Origin: Paraburkholderia humisilvae
GTDB lineage: Bacteria; Pseudomonadota; Gammaproteobacteria; Burkholderiales; Burkholderiaceae
Direction of reading: 5' to 3'
NCBI RefSeq assembly: GCF_902859855.1
Contig: NZ_CADIKH010000019.1
Span: forward strand, 62,001-126,000
DNA: 64,000 bases
Part shown: in pieces, positions 26,064-34,883 of the stretch
How positions within the stretch are numbered: the stretch's first letter is position 1
How the letters are laid out: the number at the start of each line of letters is the position of its first letter
The notes under the pieces: generated by a model
Database searches by the model: none
Told to the model about the DNA's origin: nothing
What the model saw: the letters and a program-made list of their open reading frames with translations, nothing else
Position numbers and translations under genes: made by a program

Positions 26064-28361
26064 TCAATGAGTGGCTGCCGCCGCGCTGCAAAGCGGCGAC
26101 ACCGGATCGGACAGCGATGGCGGCGGCACGCGCGTGCCCCAACCGGTCGGGGTCGGTCCCATCGTCAATTCAAGTGTTCCGCCGTTGGCGATCTGCGCAT
26201 GGCGGAACCACGCGTTATCGAGCGGTTCGCCGTTGAGCGTCGCCGACTGGATGTAGCGATTCAAACGCTCGCGATCCCAATTCCTTGCGACGATCCGGAA
26301 CACCTTGCCCGACGGCATGTCGATCTGCGCTTCGGGAAAGCTGGGCGTGCCGATCAGATAGACATCCTGACCCGCATTCGGATAGATGCCGAGCATCTGG
26401 AAGATGAGCCACGACGACATCGCACCGGAGTCGTCGTTGCCGGGCAAGCCGGCACGTGAATCGTTGAACTGTCGGTCGAGTTGATCGACGATGCGGTCCG
26501 CCGTTTTGTCCGGGCGGCCCGCCCACAGATAAAGCATCGGCAGCAGGAAGCCGGGCTCGTTCGACATGTCGAAGTGCTTGCGGTCGAAGAGGGTATCGAG
26601 CCGGTGAATAAAGGCCCCGTTGCCGCCCGACAGACGGATCAGCCCGCGCACATCTTGCGGCGCGTAGAGCGAGTAGGTCCAGATATCGCCTTCATACTCG
26701 AAGTTCGGCCAGGTGCCGCGTATCGTCAGGTCGGGCGGCGCCCAACTGCCGTCCGGATTGCGCGGACGGATGAAACCGGTCACGCCGCCGGTGGCGAGGC
26801 TGCTGTCCCACAGGTTAGCCCAGTTGCCCGCGCGCGCCGCGTAGCGCTGGGCGGCGGCGCCGTCGCCCAGGCCGCATGCGAGTTCCGCGATGGCGAAATC
26901 GTCGTATGCGTACTCGACCGTGCGCGATCCCGACCGCTCGTCGGCGAGGGTCACGTAGCCCTTGCTGTTGTAGTCGGCGAGACCGCCGCGGCCTTGCATG
27001 CGCGGGTCCGGCGGCGGCACTTGCGCATCCTTTTGCATCGCGGCGAACGCGGTGCGGTAGTCGATGCCGGTCATGCCCTTCATGTACGCGTCGGCCACCA
27101 CGACGTCCGCGTTGCTGCCGCCCTGCGTGCGTCCGCTCGTATTGCCGCTGCGCGCGTCGGGCATATAGCCTTCATGCCGGTAGATGTCGATCAGCGAGCG
27201 GATCGTATCGCGCTGGCGGTCGGGCGCGATCAGCGTGAGCAGCGGCCCCTGCGAGCGAAACGTGTCCCAGATCGCGTAGTAGTCGTCGTAGTACGGCTCT
27301 TTCGACTTCCATAGCGGATTCTCGCCGGTGCGATCCGACGGCAGCAGCAGCGCGTGATACATCGCCGTATAGAACTCGCGCCGTTGCGCATCGGTCGCAC
27401 CGCGAATGCGAATCGGCGCCAGCACGTCGTTCCACGCTGTGGTTGCCGCATCGCGCACGGTCTCGAAGTTCCAGCCGGGCGCTTCAGTGGTTACATTGCG
27501 GCGCGCTTGCGCCTCGCTGACGAATGAGATGCCCACCTTGATCTGAATGACCTGGCCCGCGGTGGTCGTGTAGTCGAGTGATGCGCCGAGCGGCGCGTCG
27601 CTGGCGACCGACGCACGCGTTGCCGTCGATATCGAAGCGTCCGACCAGGTGTGCGCCTGCCTCGCCGGTGTGTCGGCCACGAGATAGAAGTACACGCGAT
27701 ATTCGCCGCCTTCGTTCCATCCGCCTTGATAGCGGCCGACGCCGGTCACTTCATGGTCGGACAGAACGGTGACGTTGCCGCCGACAAACTGCTGCGATTC
27801 GGCGCCATTGCCGTGATTGAGCAAATGCGCGATGTCGACGGTGACATGCGCGTCTGCGCTGCTCGGGAACGTATAGCGATGAAAGCCGACGCGGCGTGTG
27901 GCGGTCAGCTCGGCGAGCGTGTCGTAGCGGGTGAGCCGTACGCGGTAATAGCTGGGGCGCGCCGCTTCGTCCGCGCGTGCGGATTTGATGTCGCCGGGCG
28001 CGAGCGGCCCGGTGACGGGCGCGACAAGAATATTGCCGTACTTGCCGGAGCCGCCGCTCAGATGCAGGTGGCTGAATCCTTCGATCAGACCGGTGCTCGC
28101 ATAGCCGCCGGCCGCGGGCCGCCCATCGACGCTCTCGACGTCGGGACCGAGCCTTACCATGCCGAACGGCAGCGTTGCGCCGAGAAATACCTTGCCGCCC
28201 GAATCGACGCCGAGGAACGGATAGACCGCGCTGGCGTTTTCTGTTTCGGGTTGCGTCTGCGCGGCGCTTGCCCCGGGGAGGCACGCGGCATACAGCATCG
28301 CCGCAGCGGCGCAGCCGGCCGCCTTTGTCCGGACAGATCGGAATAGTGACATTTTGTTCAT
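26064..28361 (-). CDS. GH92 family exo-alpha-mannosidase, secreted
   Basis: A 765-residue exported glycoside hydrolase with a signal peptide ending around ASAAQ. The GH92 signatures are clear: VYPFLGVDSGGKVFLGATLPFGMVRLGPD in two conserved halves near the N-terminus, EGFSHLHLSG, the central GTWPNFEYEGDIWTYSLY, and GNDDSGAMSSWLIFQMLGIYP near residue 640. GH92 enzymes are calcium-dependent inverting exo-alpha-mannosidases acting on alpha-1,2/1,3/1,4/1,6 linkages of N-glycans, yeast mannan or mannose phosphates. The gene is 11 bp downstream of a TonB-dependent receptor and upstream of a PI-PLC, which points to glycan or glycolipid uptake. Confidence 0.92.
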   Translation of the reverse strand: MNKMSLFRSVRTKAAGCAAAAMLYAACLPGASAAQTQPETENASAVYPFLGVDSGGKVFLGATLPFGMVRLGPDVESVDGRPAAGGYASTGLIEGFSHLHLSGGSGKYGNILVAPVTGPLAPGDIKSARADEAARPSYYRVRLTRYDTLAELTATRRVGFHRYTFPSSADAHVTVDIAHLLNHGNGAESQQFVGGNVTVLSDHEVTGVGRYQGGWNEGGEYRVYFYLVADTPARQAHTWSDASISTATRASVASDAPLGASLDYTTTAGQVIQIKVGISFVSEAQARRNVTTEAPGWNFETVRDAATTAWNDVLAPIRIRGATDAQRREFYTAMYHALLLPSDRTGENPLWKSKEPYYDDYYAIWDTFRSQGPLLTLIAPDRQRDTIRSLIDIYRHEGYMPDARSGNTSGRTQGGSNADVVVADAYMKGMTGIDYRTAFAAMQKDAQVPPPDPRMQGRGGLADYNSKGYVTLADERSGSRTVEYAYDDFAIAELACGLGDGAAAQRYAARAGNWANLWDSSLATGGVTGFIRPRNPDGSWAPPDLTIRGTWPNFEYEGDIWTYSLYAPQDVRGLIRLSGGNGAFIHRLDTLFDRKHFDMSNEPGFLLPMLYLWAGRPDKTADRIVDQLDRQFNDSRAGLPGNDDSGAMSSWLIFQMLGIYPNAGQDVYLIGTPSFPEAQIDMPSGKVFRIVARNWDRERLNRYIQSATLNGEPLDNAWFRHAQIANGGTLELTMGPTPTGWGTRVPPPSLSDPVSPLCSAAAATH

Positions 28362-28372
28362 CGCGGATGGCC

Positions 28373-30616
28373 TCAGAAGTACACCGTCGCCTGCAGCGTG
28401 AAGTTGCGTACGGGCAGGAAATAGAAAGTCGGATCGACGGCCGCGCCATTGCCCTCGGTCGCCGTACGCCGGTTGAACAGGTTGTCGACGAGCAGTTGCA
28501 CTTTCAGGCGCTTCTTGTAGCGGAAGCCGAGCACGACGTCGGTGTACCAGTACGCGGGCAGATTCACGTTCGAGTTGTTCGGGTCCTCGCCCGAACCGGT
28601 GAAGCGCGTGCCGACATACTTCGTCAGCACCGATCCGAAGAACGGTCCCCGGTCGTAAAGCACACCGAACAGCGCGGTCGTGCTCGGCGCGTTGGCGATC
28701 GTCAGTCCCGTTTGCTTGGACTTCGCGCTGTTCAGGCTGCCATTGACCGTCACCGCGAAGCCATGCGGGAGCTGGTAGGTCGCTTCGGCTTCGAGGCCCT
28801 TGTAGATCACGCCGCCCTGGTTGAAGAACACCGGCTGGTTCGTCACGCCATCGACGGTTTCAAGCATGCTGTTGATTTCGTTCGCGAAGTCGATGTAGTA
28901 GCCGTCGAAGTCCGCTGCCAGCGTGTCGCTCTTGTAGACCACGCCCGCTTGATAGTTCAGCGTCTTTTGCGGATCAAGCGGCTGCTGTTGCGGCGCGAGG
29001 CTTTGCAGCACGCTGACAGGCGGCGCCTGGAAACCCATCGCCCACTGTGCGTATACCGATAACGGCGGCGTAATCCGGTAGTTGGCGGTGACCGAGCCGA
29101 GGTCCGCGCTATACGACGCACTATTGTTCAACGCGATGAAGTTTTGCAGGCCGTCGAAGCTGCGGTTGAAGTTGATGTGCTTGTAGCCTGGCGTGATGGT
29201 CAGCCCGGGCAGCGGCCTCCACACGAACTCGACGAAGGTCTGCGCGGTATTGGTGACCGCGAGGTTGCTGTTGACGAGCGAACCTTTGCCGGGGTTCGTC
29301 AGGAATTCGACCGGCGTATTGGTCCGCAAGTCGACGTCCTGCTGGAACTGGTTGATGCGCGCATGCTCGAGCCAGGTGCCCGCGCGAATCGTCGTCGACG
29401 TCAAGCCGTGGCCGACATCCCCTTCGATCTTGAAGATGTCCCCCCACGAACGGTATTGGCTTAACGATTGCGTGCCGGGCACGCCGCCGTCGGCGAGGTT
29501 CTTCGAATTCGGCGTGCGCAGCGTCGTGTCCAGACCGCCAAGACCTTCGTCGGAAAGCGCGTACGTGTATAACTTGTTGTCGATCCGCACGACACCCAGA
29601 TCGCTTTGCACGCCGATGTATTCGAAATCCGCGCGGCGGTGATCGGTGTTGTAGCCCGCGAACGCTTGCGACGTCGGATCGCTGTTCAGGTTGCCGAAGC
29701 TTTTTCCGAACTGGTTGGCCGTTTCAGTCGTGATCTGCGAAAACGTGTTCCAGATGACGTCGCTGACGCTCGAAAACAGCGTCACCACCGTGTTGTCGCC
29801 GATCGGCTGGTCGATCTTGAACGCCCAGTTATTGCGGCGGAATCCGGCGTTCTCGAGGAGGCCGTTGCTGCGGGTATGGTCGAAATTGAGCTGCGCGGTC
29901 GTGCCGCCCGTCTGTGAAATCACGCCGGAATTGAGCACACCGCCTTCTTCCCACGATGCGCCGGTGCCGATCGCGCTGAACAGATAACCGCCTGGCGTTT
30001 GTGCCGGCGTAGCCGAGAACAGCGAGACCGTGCCGCCGAAAGTCGCATTGCCGACCGTGCTCGCGGTGCCCGGCCCGCGGTCGATCACCACGTGATCGAG
30101 CACGGCGGCCGGAAAGAACGACACCGTCGCGTGCCCAAATGCGCTCGGGTCGCCGAATGGGATGCCGTCCCACGTCACGTTGTACTGCCCGTCCTGGAAG
30201 CCGCGGATCGTACCGCTCTTGCTGGAATAACCGGCGCCGTTCGGCGTTGCGTTGACCACCGAAGGCGCGTATTGCGCAATCGCGAGATAGTCGGAGTTCG
30301 GTTGCGCGATGTTCCTGATCATGCGTGAATTCAGCACGGTTTGCGGCTGAATCGAGTCGAGCGAGGCCTGGGTCGGCGCGATGGCGGGAGCGGTCTTCGC
30401 CTGCGCGTTGGGCGCGTTCGGGTCGTTGTTTTCGGTGTCGGCCGCACCCTTCGCACCGACCTGGCCTAGATCGACGGGTTGACCCGATGGATTGGATGGG
30501 GCATTCGAATTCGTTGGGGCATTCGTATCCGACGGGGCATTCGACGAAGCTGGCTTGTCCTGTGCATGCGCGTTAAGTGCGAATGCCAGAAGCGCGAGCG
30601 AAGCTTTGAAGCGCAT
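28373..30616 (-). CDS. TonB-dependent outer-membrane receptor
   Basis: A 747-residue receptor with a signal peptide (cleavage after NAHAQ). An unusual low-complexity linker follows (about residues 22-45), built from repeated Asn-Ala-Pro-Ser/Thr units encoded by short imperfect DNA repeats near 30485-30550. The plug domain comes next (RMIRNIAQPNSDYLAIAQYAPS, GTIRGFQDGQYNVTWDGIPFGD, VVIDRGPGTASTVGNATFGG), then a 22-strand barrel ending in the canonical C-terminal phenylalanine (LQATVYF). It is in line with exbB-exbD-tonB upstream and GH92/PI-PLC downstream. The ligand is unknown; a mannose-containing oligosaccharide or glycolipid fragment is likely from context. Confidence 0.9.
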   Translation of the reverse strand: MRFKASLALLAFALNAHAQDKPASSNAPSDTNAPTNSNAPSNPSGQPVDLGQVGAKGAADTENNDPNAPNAQAKTAPAIAPTQASLDSIQPQTVLNSRMIRNIAQPNSDYLAIAQYAPSVVNATPNGAGYSSKSGTIRGFQDGQYNVTWDGIPFGDPSAFGHATVSFFPAAVLDHVVIDRGPGTASTVGNATFGGTVSLFSATPAQTPGGYLFSAIGTGASWEEGGVLNSGVISQTGGTTAQLNFDHTRSNGLLENAGFRRNNWAFKIDQPIGDNTVVTLFSSVSDVIWNTFSQITTETANQFGKSFGNLNSDPTSQAFAGYNTDHRRADFEYIGVQSDLGVVRIDNKLYTYALSDEGLGGLDTTLRTPNSKNLADGGVPGTQSLSQYRSWGDIFKIEGDVGHGLTSTTIRAGTWLEHARINQFQQDVDLRTNTPVEFLTNPGKGSLVNSNLAVTNTAQTFVEFVWRPLPGLTITPGYKHINFNRSFDGLQNFIALNNSASYSADLGSVTANYRITPPLSVYAQWAMGFQAPPVSVLQSLAPQQQPLDPQKTLNYQAGVVYKSDTLAADFDGYYIDFANEINSMLETVDGVTNQPVFFNQGGVIYKGLEAEATYQLPHGFAVTVNGSLNSAKSKQTGLTIANAPSTTALFGVLYDRGPFFGSVLTKYVGTRFTGSGEDPNNSNVNLPAYWYTDVVLGFRYKKRLKVQLLVDNLFNRRTATEGNGAAVDPTFYFLPVRNFTLQATVYF

Positions 30617-30713
30617 GACGACTCCTTGCCGATCAGCAATAGGGAAAGGGGTGCCGCTGTCGAGCGGCGAAATGGAAAGCGGGCGAACCGCCGGGCGACG
30701 AACGTCGCGCGGG

Positions 30714-31472
30714 TCAGGAAGACGGCGCGAAGGTCACGACGATCTCGAGGTTGAGCAGATGACCCTTGAGCTCCGGCGGAGGCACAGGGAAGGACGCATC
30801 GTTCAGTGCGGCAAGTGCGGCATCGTCGAGCATTTTCTGCCCCGCCGATTGCACAACATGCGGGTTCGATATCGCGCCGTCCTGATACATGAAGCCGAGC
30901 CGGACGTGTCCGCTAAGCCGCATGATTCGCGCGGCGCTCGGATAGCGGACAGCGGCCTGCACCGCATCGCGCAGGCGCGCCTGGAAGATGGCCGACGGTT
31001 TGGCATCCGAACGGGTGGCCTGCGGCTGCTGAGCTTGCGGCTGCGCTGCGTCGACAGGCGGCGCGGGCGTGTCGTGCGCGTGCTCCGTTTGCGCGGGCTC
31101 GGTCGGCGCTGTCGACGCAGCGGGTGCTTTCGGCAGGTCAGGCGTGGGCTGGACCGGATTCGGGTTGCGCTTCGTGACCGTCGGCTGCTTGAGCGGATGA
31201 ACCGGCTGCGGTTTCACAGGCACCGGCGGTTTGGGCGGGGCCATCTGCGCGGGCGCTGCCGGTGGCACCGGCGCCGGTGCTGGGGACGGTGCGGCAAGCG
31301 TGACCTTGATCGGCTCGGGCGGCTTCGGCTGCGGTTGGGTCGTGTGATGTGTGAACCAACCTGCTACCGCAGTGAGCATCAGCACTTCAATGACGAACGA
31401 GACGACAAGCGCTTCGACGACGACGGTCCGCGGCGGCTTTGCCGCTTGCGGCTGTTGCAGGGTAGTGCTCAT
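30714..31472 (-). CDS. tonB: TonB energy-transducing protein
   Basis: A 252-residue TonB. One N-terminal membrane anchor (about residues 20-40) is followed by a long Pro/Lys-rich periplasmic spacer (PKPPEPIKV, PPKPPVPVKPQP) and the C-terminal TonB domain (FQARLRDAVQAAVRYPSAA, then GHVRLGFMYQDGAISN). The protein couples the inner-membrane proton gradient to the adjacent receptor. It lies 33 bp after exbD and 97 bp before the receptor gene. A private TonB-ExbBD set placed directly in a hydrolase operon suggests the importer is specialised. Confidence 0.9.
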   Translation of the reverse strand: MSTTLQQPQAAKPPRTVVVEALVVSFVIEVLMLTAVAGWFTHHTTQPQPKPPEPIKVTLAAPSPAPAPVPPAAPAQMAPPKPPVPVKPQPVHPLKQPTVTKRNPNPVQPTPDLPKAPAASTAPTEPAQTEHAHDTPAPPVDAAQPQAQQPQATRSDAKPSAIFQARLRDAVQAAVRYPSAARIMRLSGHVRLGFMYQDGAISNPHVVQSAGQKMLDDAALAALNDASFPVPPPELKGHLLNLEIVVTFAPSS

Positions 31473-31505
31473 TTCAGCATTCCAGTATTGCGGTCGGCCG
31501 CGTGT

Positions 31506-31901
31506 TTAACGCTGCACTTTGGCGGCCAGCGCGATCTGCGTGACACCGGCCGTCCGGCACGCGTCCATCACGGCCATCAGGCTTTGCACCGATGTGCCTT
31601 GATCGCTTGCGATCGTCACGGCCGTTTTGGCCGGGTCGTTGTGGGCGAGCCGGCGGGAAAGCTCGGGTAACGTAATCGGCTTGTCGTCAACCAGCGCGCT
31701 GCCGTTCTTCGTGAGTTCGACCAGCACTTTCGGATGCGGCACGTCCGTGGCGGTCGAGCTATGTGGCAACTGCGACGCGATGCCGCTGCTCGGGATCATT
31801 CGCAACATCGCGATCACGAAGAAAACCAGCAGGAAAAACATGATGTCGATCATCGGCACGATTTCGATGCGTGCCTTGCGGGGTTCGAGGTAGCGCATCA
31901 T
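31506..31901 (-). CDS. exbD: ExbD/TolR-family proton-channel subunit
   Basis: A 131-residue protein with one N-terminal helix carrying the functional aspartate (IVPMIDIMFFLLVFFVI) and a periplasmic ExbD domain (KVLVELTKNGSALVDDKPI, then VTIASDQGTSVQSLMAVMD). With ExbB it forms the proton-driven motor that energises TonB. Its ATG overlaps the exbB stop codon as ATGA, so the subunits are co-translated. Assigned to ExbD rather than TolR because tonB and a TonB receptor follow. Confidence 0.92.
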   Translation of the reverse strand: MMRYLEPRKARIEIVPMIDIMFFLLVFFVIAMLRMIPSSGIASQLPHSSTATDVPHPKVLVELTKNGSALVDDKPITLPELSRRLAHNDPAKTAVTIASDQGTSVQSLMAVMDACRTAGVTQIALAAKVQR

Positions 31902-32533
31902 GCTTCGCCTCGCGCGCTCGATCCGTCGAGACGGTTGACCAGCATCGTCTTGAGCGTTTCCATGTCGTGTACCAGCAGGCGAACGCGCGTCTGCAATGCG
32001 TTGAGGAAAATCAGCCCGACGATCGCGACCAGCAGCCCCGATGCGGTCGCAACCAGCGCTTCAGCGATGCCGCCCGTGATCTGTGTGGGGGCCGTTCCTG
32101 GTTGGCCCAGCACCTGGAACGAGTTGAACATGCCGATGATCGTGCCCAGCAGTCCGAGCAGCGGCGCTAGCGTGACAGCGGTATCGAGCAGCCACAGCGA
32201 GCGGTCCATACGCGGCACTTCGAGCAGGATCGCTTCCTCGAGCCGGTCACCTAACCGCACGTGATCGCGCAATTCGGGAAAATTCAACGGGACGCGTAGC
32301 ACGCTGGCAAGCGGCTGACGCTGCACATTGCGCAGCAGGTTATTGAGTTCCTGTAAATCGAGATGATTGAGCGATTCGACGCGTTTAATGACGAGACTGC
32401 CTTTTTCTCTAAGCCGCGCAAGAAACCATGCGCGTTCGAGGCTAATTGTGAGTGTCATCAGAAACAATACGGGCATGATGAACAATATACCGCCCGACGA
32501 CATTGCGATGCCAACCAGATTACTGAAAGACAA
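31898..32533 (-). CDS. exbB: ExbB/TolQ-family proton-channel subunit
   Basis: A 211-residue integral membrane protein of the MotA/TolQ/ExbB family with three helices. The conserved segments LLDTAVTLAPLLGLLGTIIGMFNSF and GGIAEALVATASGLLVAIVGL line the channel. Translation begins at TTG 32533, seven bases after a GGAG ribosome-binding site; no ATG gives a better fit. It heads the six-gene operon that ends with the PI-PLC. The upstream 640 bp are unusually A/T-rich and should contain the promoter that controls the whole locus. Confidence 0.9.
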   Translation of the reverse strand: MSFSNLVGIAMSSGGILFIMPVLFLMTLTISLERAWFLARLREKGSLVIKRVESLNHLDLQELNNLLRNVQRQPLASVLRVPLNFPELRDHVRLGDRLEEAILLEVPRMDRSLWLLDTAVTLAPLLGLLGTIIGMFNSFQVLGQPGTAPTQITGGIAEALVATASGLLVAIVGLIFLNALQTRVRLLVHDMETLKTMLVNRLDGSSARGEA

Positions 32534-33177
32534 TTGACTGCTCCGGCTAAAGAAAATGAAATACAGAAAATCAGATTGATCTGAAGTTAAATGACAAAGT
32601 GATCGCTAACAATGGCAGGCAAATCTAGGCCGGGCGTGTTTCAACTATGTGTCTGCCGATTTCAGTAAAATTGAATTTCTCTATTTTTTAATTGCGGAGA
32701 ACTGACTGACTGATTCTTTAAAAAGACGCTTTCTTTTATTGATTCATGCGCTGTGCGCTGGCGATCACAGACATCAGAACGTCCATTCTGCTTACATTGA
32801 AAGTGTGCGAAATGAAGTTCCGGCAATGCGTTTCGTAAAAGAGAAGCGAGCTTGAAGCGACGCAAGGCGGGCAAAATCTGATCGGGTTTGCGAACGCTGC
32901 TTCGCGAGGCCGTAGTAGCCGGTGGCGGGTGAAAAAACCAATGGGCGCCAAGCGGTGTGCTATTCAGGCATCTATGGAGGAATCGTGCCTTGCCCGAAAC
33001 GGAATGGCATCTGGTCGGACTGTCGATCCGGCATCTTTGACGAAGTTGTGCGCGATCATCGACGCTTGTGTGTTGAGGTGACTTGCGTCATTGAGCCTGG
33101 TCGGGGTGCCCGTGTTCAGACCGCGGGGCGGCGGTCCGGGCAAGGCACCCCATTTCATGCGATACGGCTTTGGCCAG
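32534..33177. other. A/T-rich intergenic region upstream of the exbBD-tonB operon
   Basis: The part 32560-32850 is visibly richer in A and T than the rest of the window and probably contains the exbB promoter and regulatory sites. A TCAGAT/ATCTGA repeat with a 2-base gap lies at about 32569-32582. Short open frames occur (for example 32964-33158 on the minus strand, 19 bp after the RNase-like gene) but none has recognisable homology, and I do not call them. The higher A/T content may reflect acquired DNA. Confidence 0.45.
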
Positions 33178-33744
33178 TTAGTCCGCGGGGTACGCGGTCA
33201 CGAGAAAGCATCGGCCGTCTGCGGTCTTTCTAAGGATTGCCGTCCATTTTTTCGTGCTGGCGCACACGTATTTCCGGTTATCGCAGTGGTCGACGTTTTT
33301 GCCGAGGTCTCTGCCTTCAAAGCGGGTCACGACCGTTCCGATGGTTCGCTCGGCCGTGCCATGCAGTTCGAGCGTGCCCGCGGGACCAATCGCAAATCGC
33401 GGAGACTCGTCGATGATGCTTGGCTTGATCGATCGGATCAGTGCCTGCTTGTCCGACCATGAACTCGCCGCGCGGCCATTAGGCTGGCATTTCGTGTCTT
33501 CACTGCCTCCGCCGCGGTTCTCGAGTCGCCCAATGAGTCCCGATTCCGAGACATTGAGATGGCACGCCTGGGCGTGGCCGCCGGCCTCTTCCTGGTTGTC
33601 CAGCCACGCGACCCAATTGTCATGTGGCGGGGGAACGCACGTTTGAGCGGACGCGGCCATCGCCGCAAACAGCAAGATGAATATGGCAGCCGGCTTCAAC
33701 GCATACCCGAAAAACGGGCGATGGGTCAGATTCACTTTTTTCAT
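33178..33744 (-). CDS. Secreted stand-alone RNase A-like (CdiA-CT fold) protein
   Basis: A 188-residue exported protein with a signal peptide (about residues 1-34). The mature part matches the bacterial RNase A-like domain found at the C-termini of CdiA and other polymorphic toxins: EEAGGHAQACHLNVSESGL, a middle segment with SDKQALIRSI, and the closing LVTAYP. Candidate catalytic residues His57 (in GGH), Arg73 and Thr183 are all kept. Six cysteines are consistent with three disulphides in the periplasm or medium. Unlike typical CDI toxins it is not joined to a delivery domain. The start ATG 33744 follows AGGGA at suitable spacing. No immunity gene is recognised beside it. Confidence 0.72.
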   Translation of the reverse strand: MKKVNLTHRPFFGYALKPAAIFILLFAAMAASAQTCVPPPHDNWVAWLDNQEEAGGHAQACHLNVSESGLIGRLENRGGGSEDTKCQPNGRAASSWSDKQALIRSIKPSIIDESPRFAIGPAGTLELHGTAERTIGTVVTRFEGRDLGKNVDHCDNRKYVCASTKKWTAILRKTADGRCFLVTAYPAD

Positions 33745-33950
33745 GGCAAGGTCCCTGAGGTTTGTACGGTACCGAGTGCTCGCGGTGCCGCGCAAACGCG
33801 TTCCATTCGCGTGCGTGCGAATCGATGAGGGGCTCGGTGAATCGACTATATGGGCGAGGAAAGCGTGGAATCTGATGGTTTCTGATGGGTTCGTCGAAGT
33901 GCCGACGGCATGCGTGAAATGGCAAAGCGATCGCTCTGGTCGATTGACAA

Positions 33951-34790
33951 TCATGTCAATTTAAGCGTGACCACCCCGAGCAGAATGATGATCGCCGCGA
34001 CAGGACGGCCGTAGCCTTGGCGTTCTTTCAGAACGAGGAGTGAAATCGCGGTGCCAAAGAGAATGGCCGATTCTCGCAGCGCGGCCACCATGGCGATCGG
34101 CGCCTGCGTCATCGCCCACAACACCAGCGTATAGGAAGCGAGCGTGCAAGCGCCGCCGCCTAGCATCAGATACCAGCGGTCGCGAAGGTAGCGAAGCGCG
34201 GCCGATCTCCAGCGCGTCATTGCCCAGATCAGAACAGGCGGTGCGGCGAGCGCGAACATCCACATGGTGTATGACGCGGCATGCCCGGATAGCCGCGCGC
34301 CGGTTCCGTCAACCAGCGTATACGTCGCGATGATGAGCGCGTTCAGCAAAGCGACGCGCGTCGTACGGCCCGTATTGTGACCGGCATGATTCACCAGCAG
34401 CAGGGCCAGAATGCCGCCGCAGATCAGCAGCACGCCGGCCCATTCGCCCGCGGTCAGCCGTTCGCCGATCAGCGGCCCGCTTACCAGCGCGATGAGCAAC
34501 GGTGGCGTGCCTCGCATCAGCGGGTACGCGTGACTCATGTCGCCACTGCGATAAGCGGCGCCGATCAGCAGGAAGTAGACGACATGGATGGCCGCGGATG
34601 CCGCGATGTAAGGCCAGCTGTCCGAATTCGGCAGTGGCACGAAGGGAAGGACGGCCGCGCACAGGATAGCCGCGCTGCCTGTGACGAACACGATATCGAG
34701 GAAGGTGTCCGGGCTCGATTTCACTAACGCATTCCAGCTTGCGTGAAGGAATGCTGCGAACAGAACGATCAGCATCACGCTGGTAGACAT
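33951..34790 (-). CDS. EamA/DMT-superfamily transporter
   Basis: A 279-residue inner-membrane protein with ten hydrophobic segments in two EamA repeats. Clear marks are the N-terminal AAFLHASWNALVKSS, the SHAYPLMRGTPPLL region closing the first half and LASYTLVLWAMTQAPIAMVAALRESAILFG in the second, split by a short loop. Members export metabolites or amino acids, and no substrate can be assigned. The ATG is preceded by AGGGGG. It is divergent from a LysR regulator that starts 93 bp away and may control it. Confidence 0.82.
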   Translation of the reverse strand: MSTSVMLIVLFAAFLHASWNALVKSSPDTFLDIVFVTGSAAILCAAVLPFVPLPNSDSWPYIAASAAIHVVYFLLIGAAYRSGDMSHAYPLMRGTPPLLIALVSGPLIGERLTAGEWAGVLLICGGILALLLVNHAGHNTGRTTRVALLNALIIATYTLVDGTGARLSGHAASYTMWMFALAAPPVLIWAMTRWRSAALRYLRDRWYLMLGGGACTLASYTLVLWAMTQAPIAMVAALRESAILFGTAISLLVLKERQGYGRPVAAIIILLGVVTLKLT

Positions 34791-34883
34791 AAACCGGCCC
34801 CCTGTATTTTCAACAGGATATCTATCTTGAACTCACGTGACAAACCAGATAAATTGGCAGTTCGGGTTAATTAAACTATCGCG

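Noticed and set aside
32964..33158. 64-codon frame 19 bp after the RNase-like gene, possible immunity gene
   Set aside because: Position is suggestive but the composition (Pro, Arg, Asn rich, no motif) is weak and no ribosome-binding site stands out; left unannotated.
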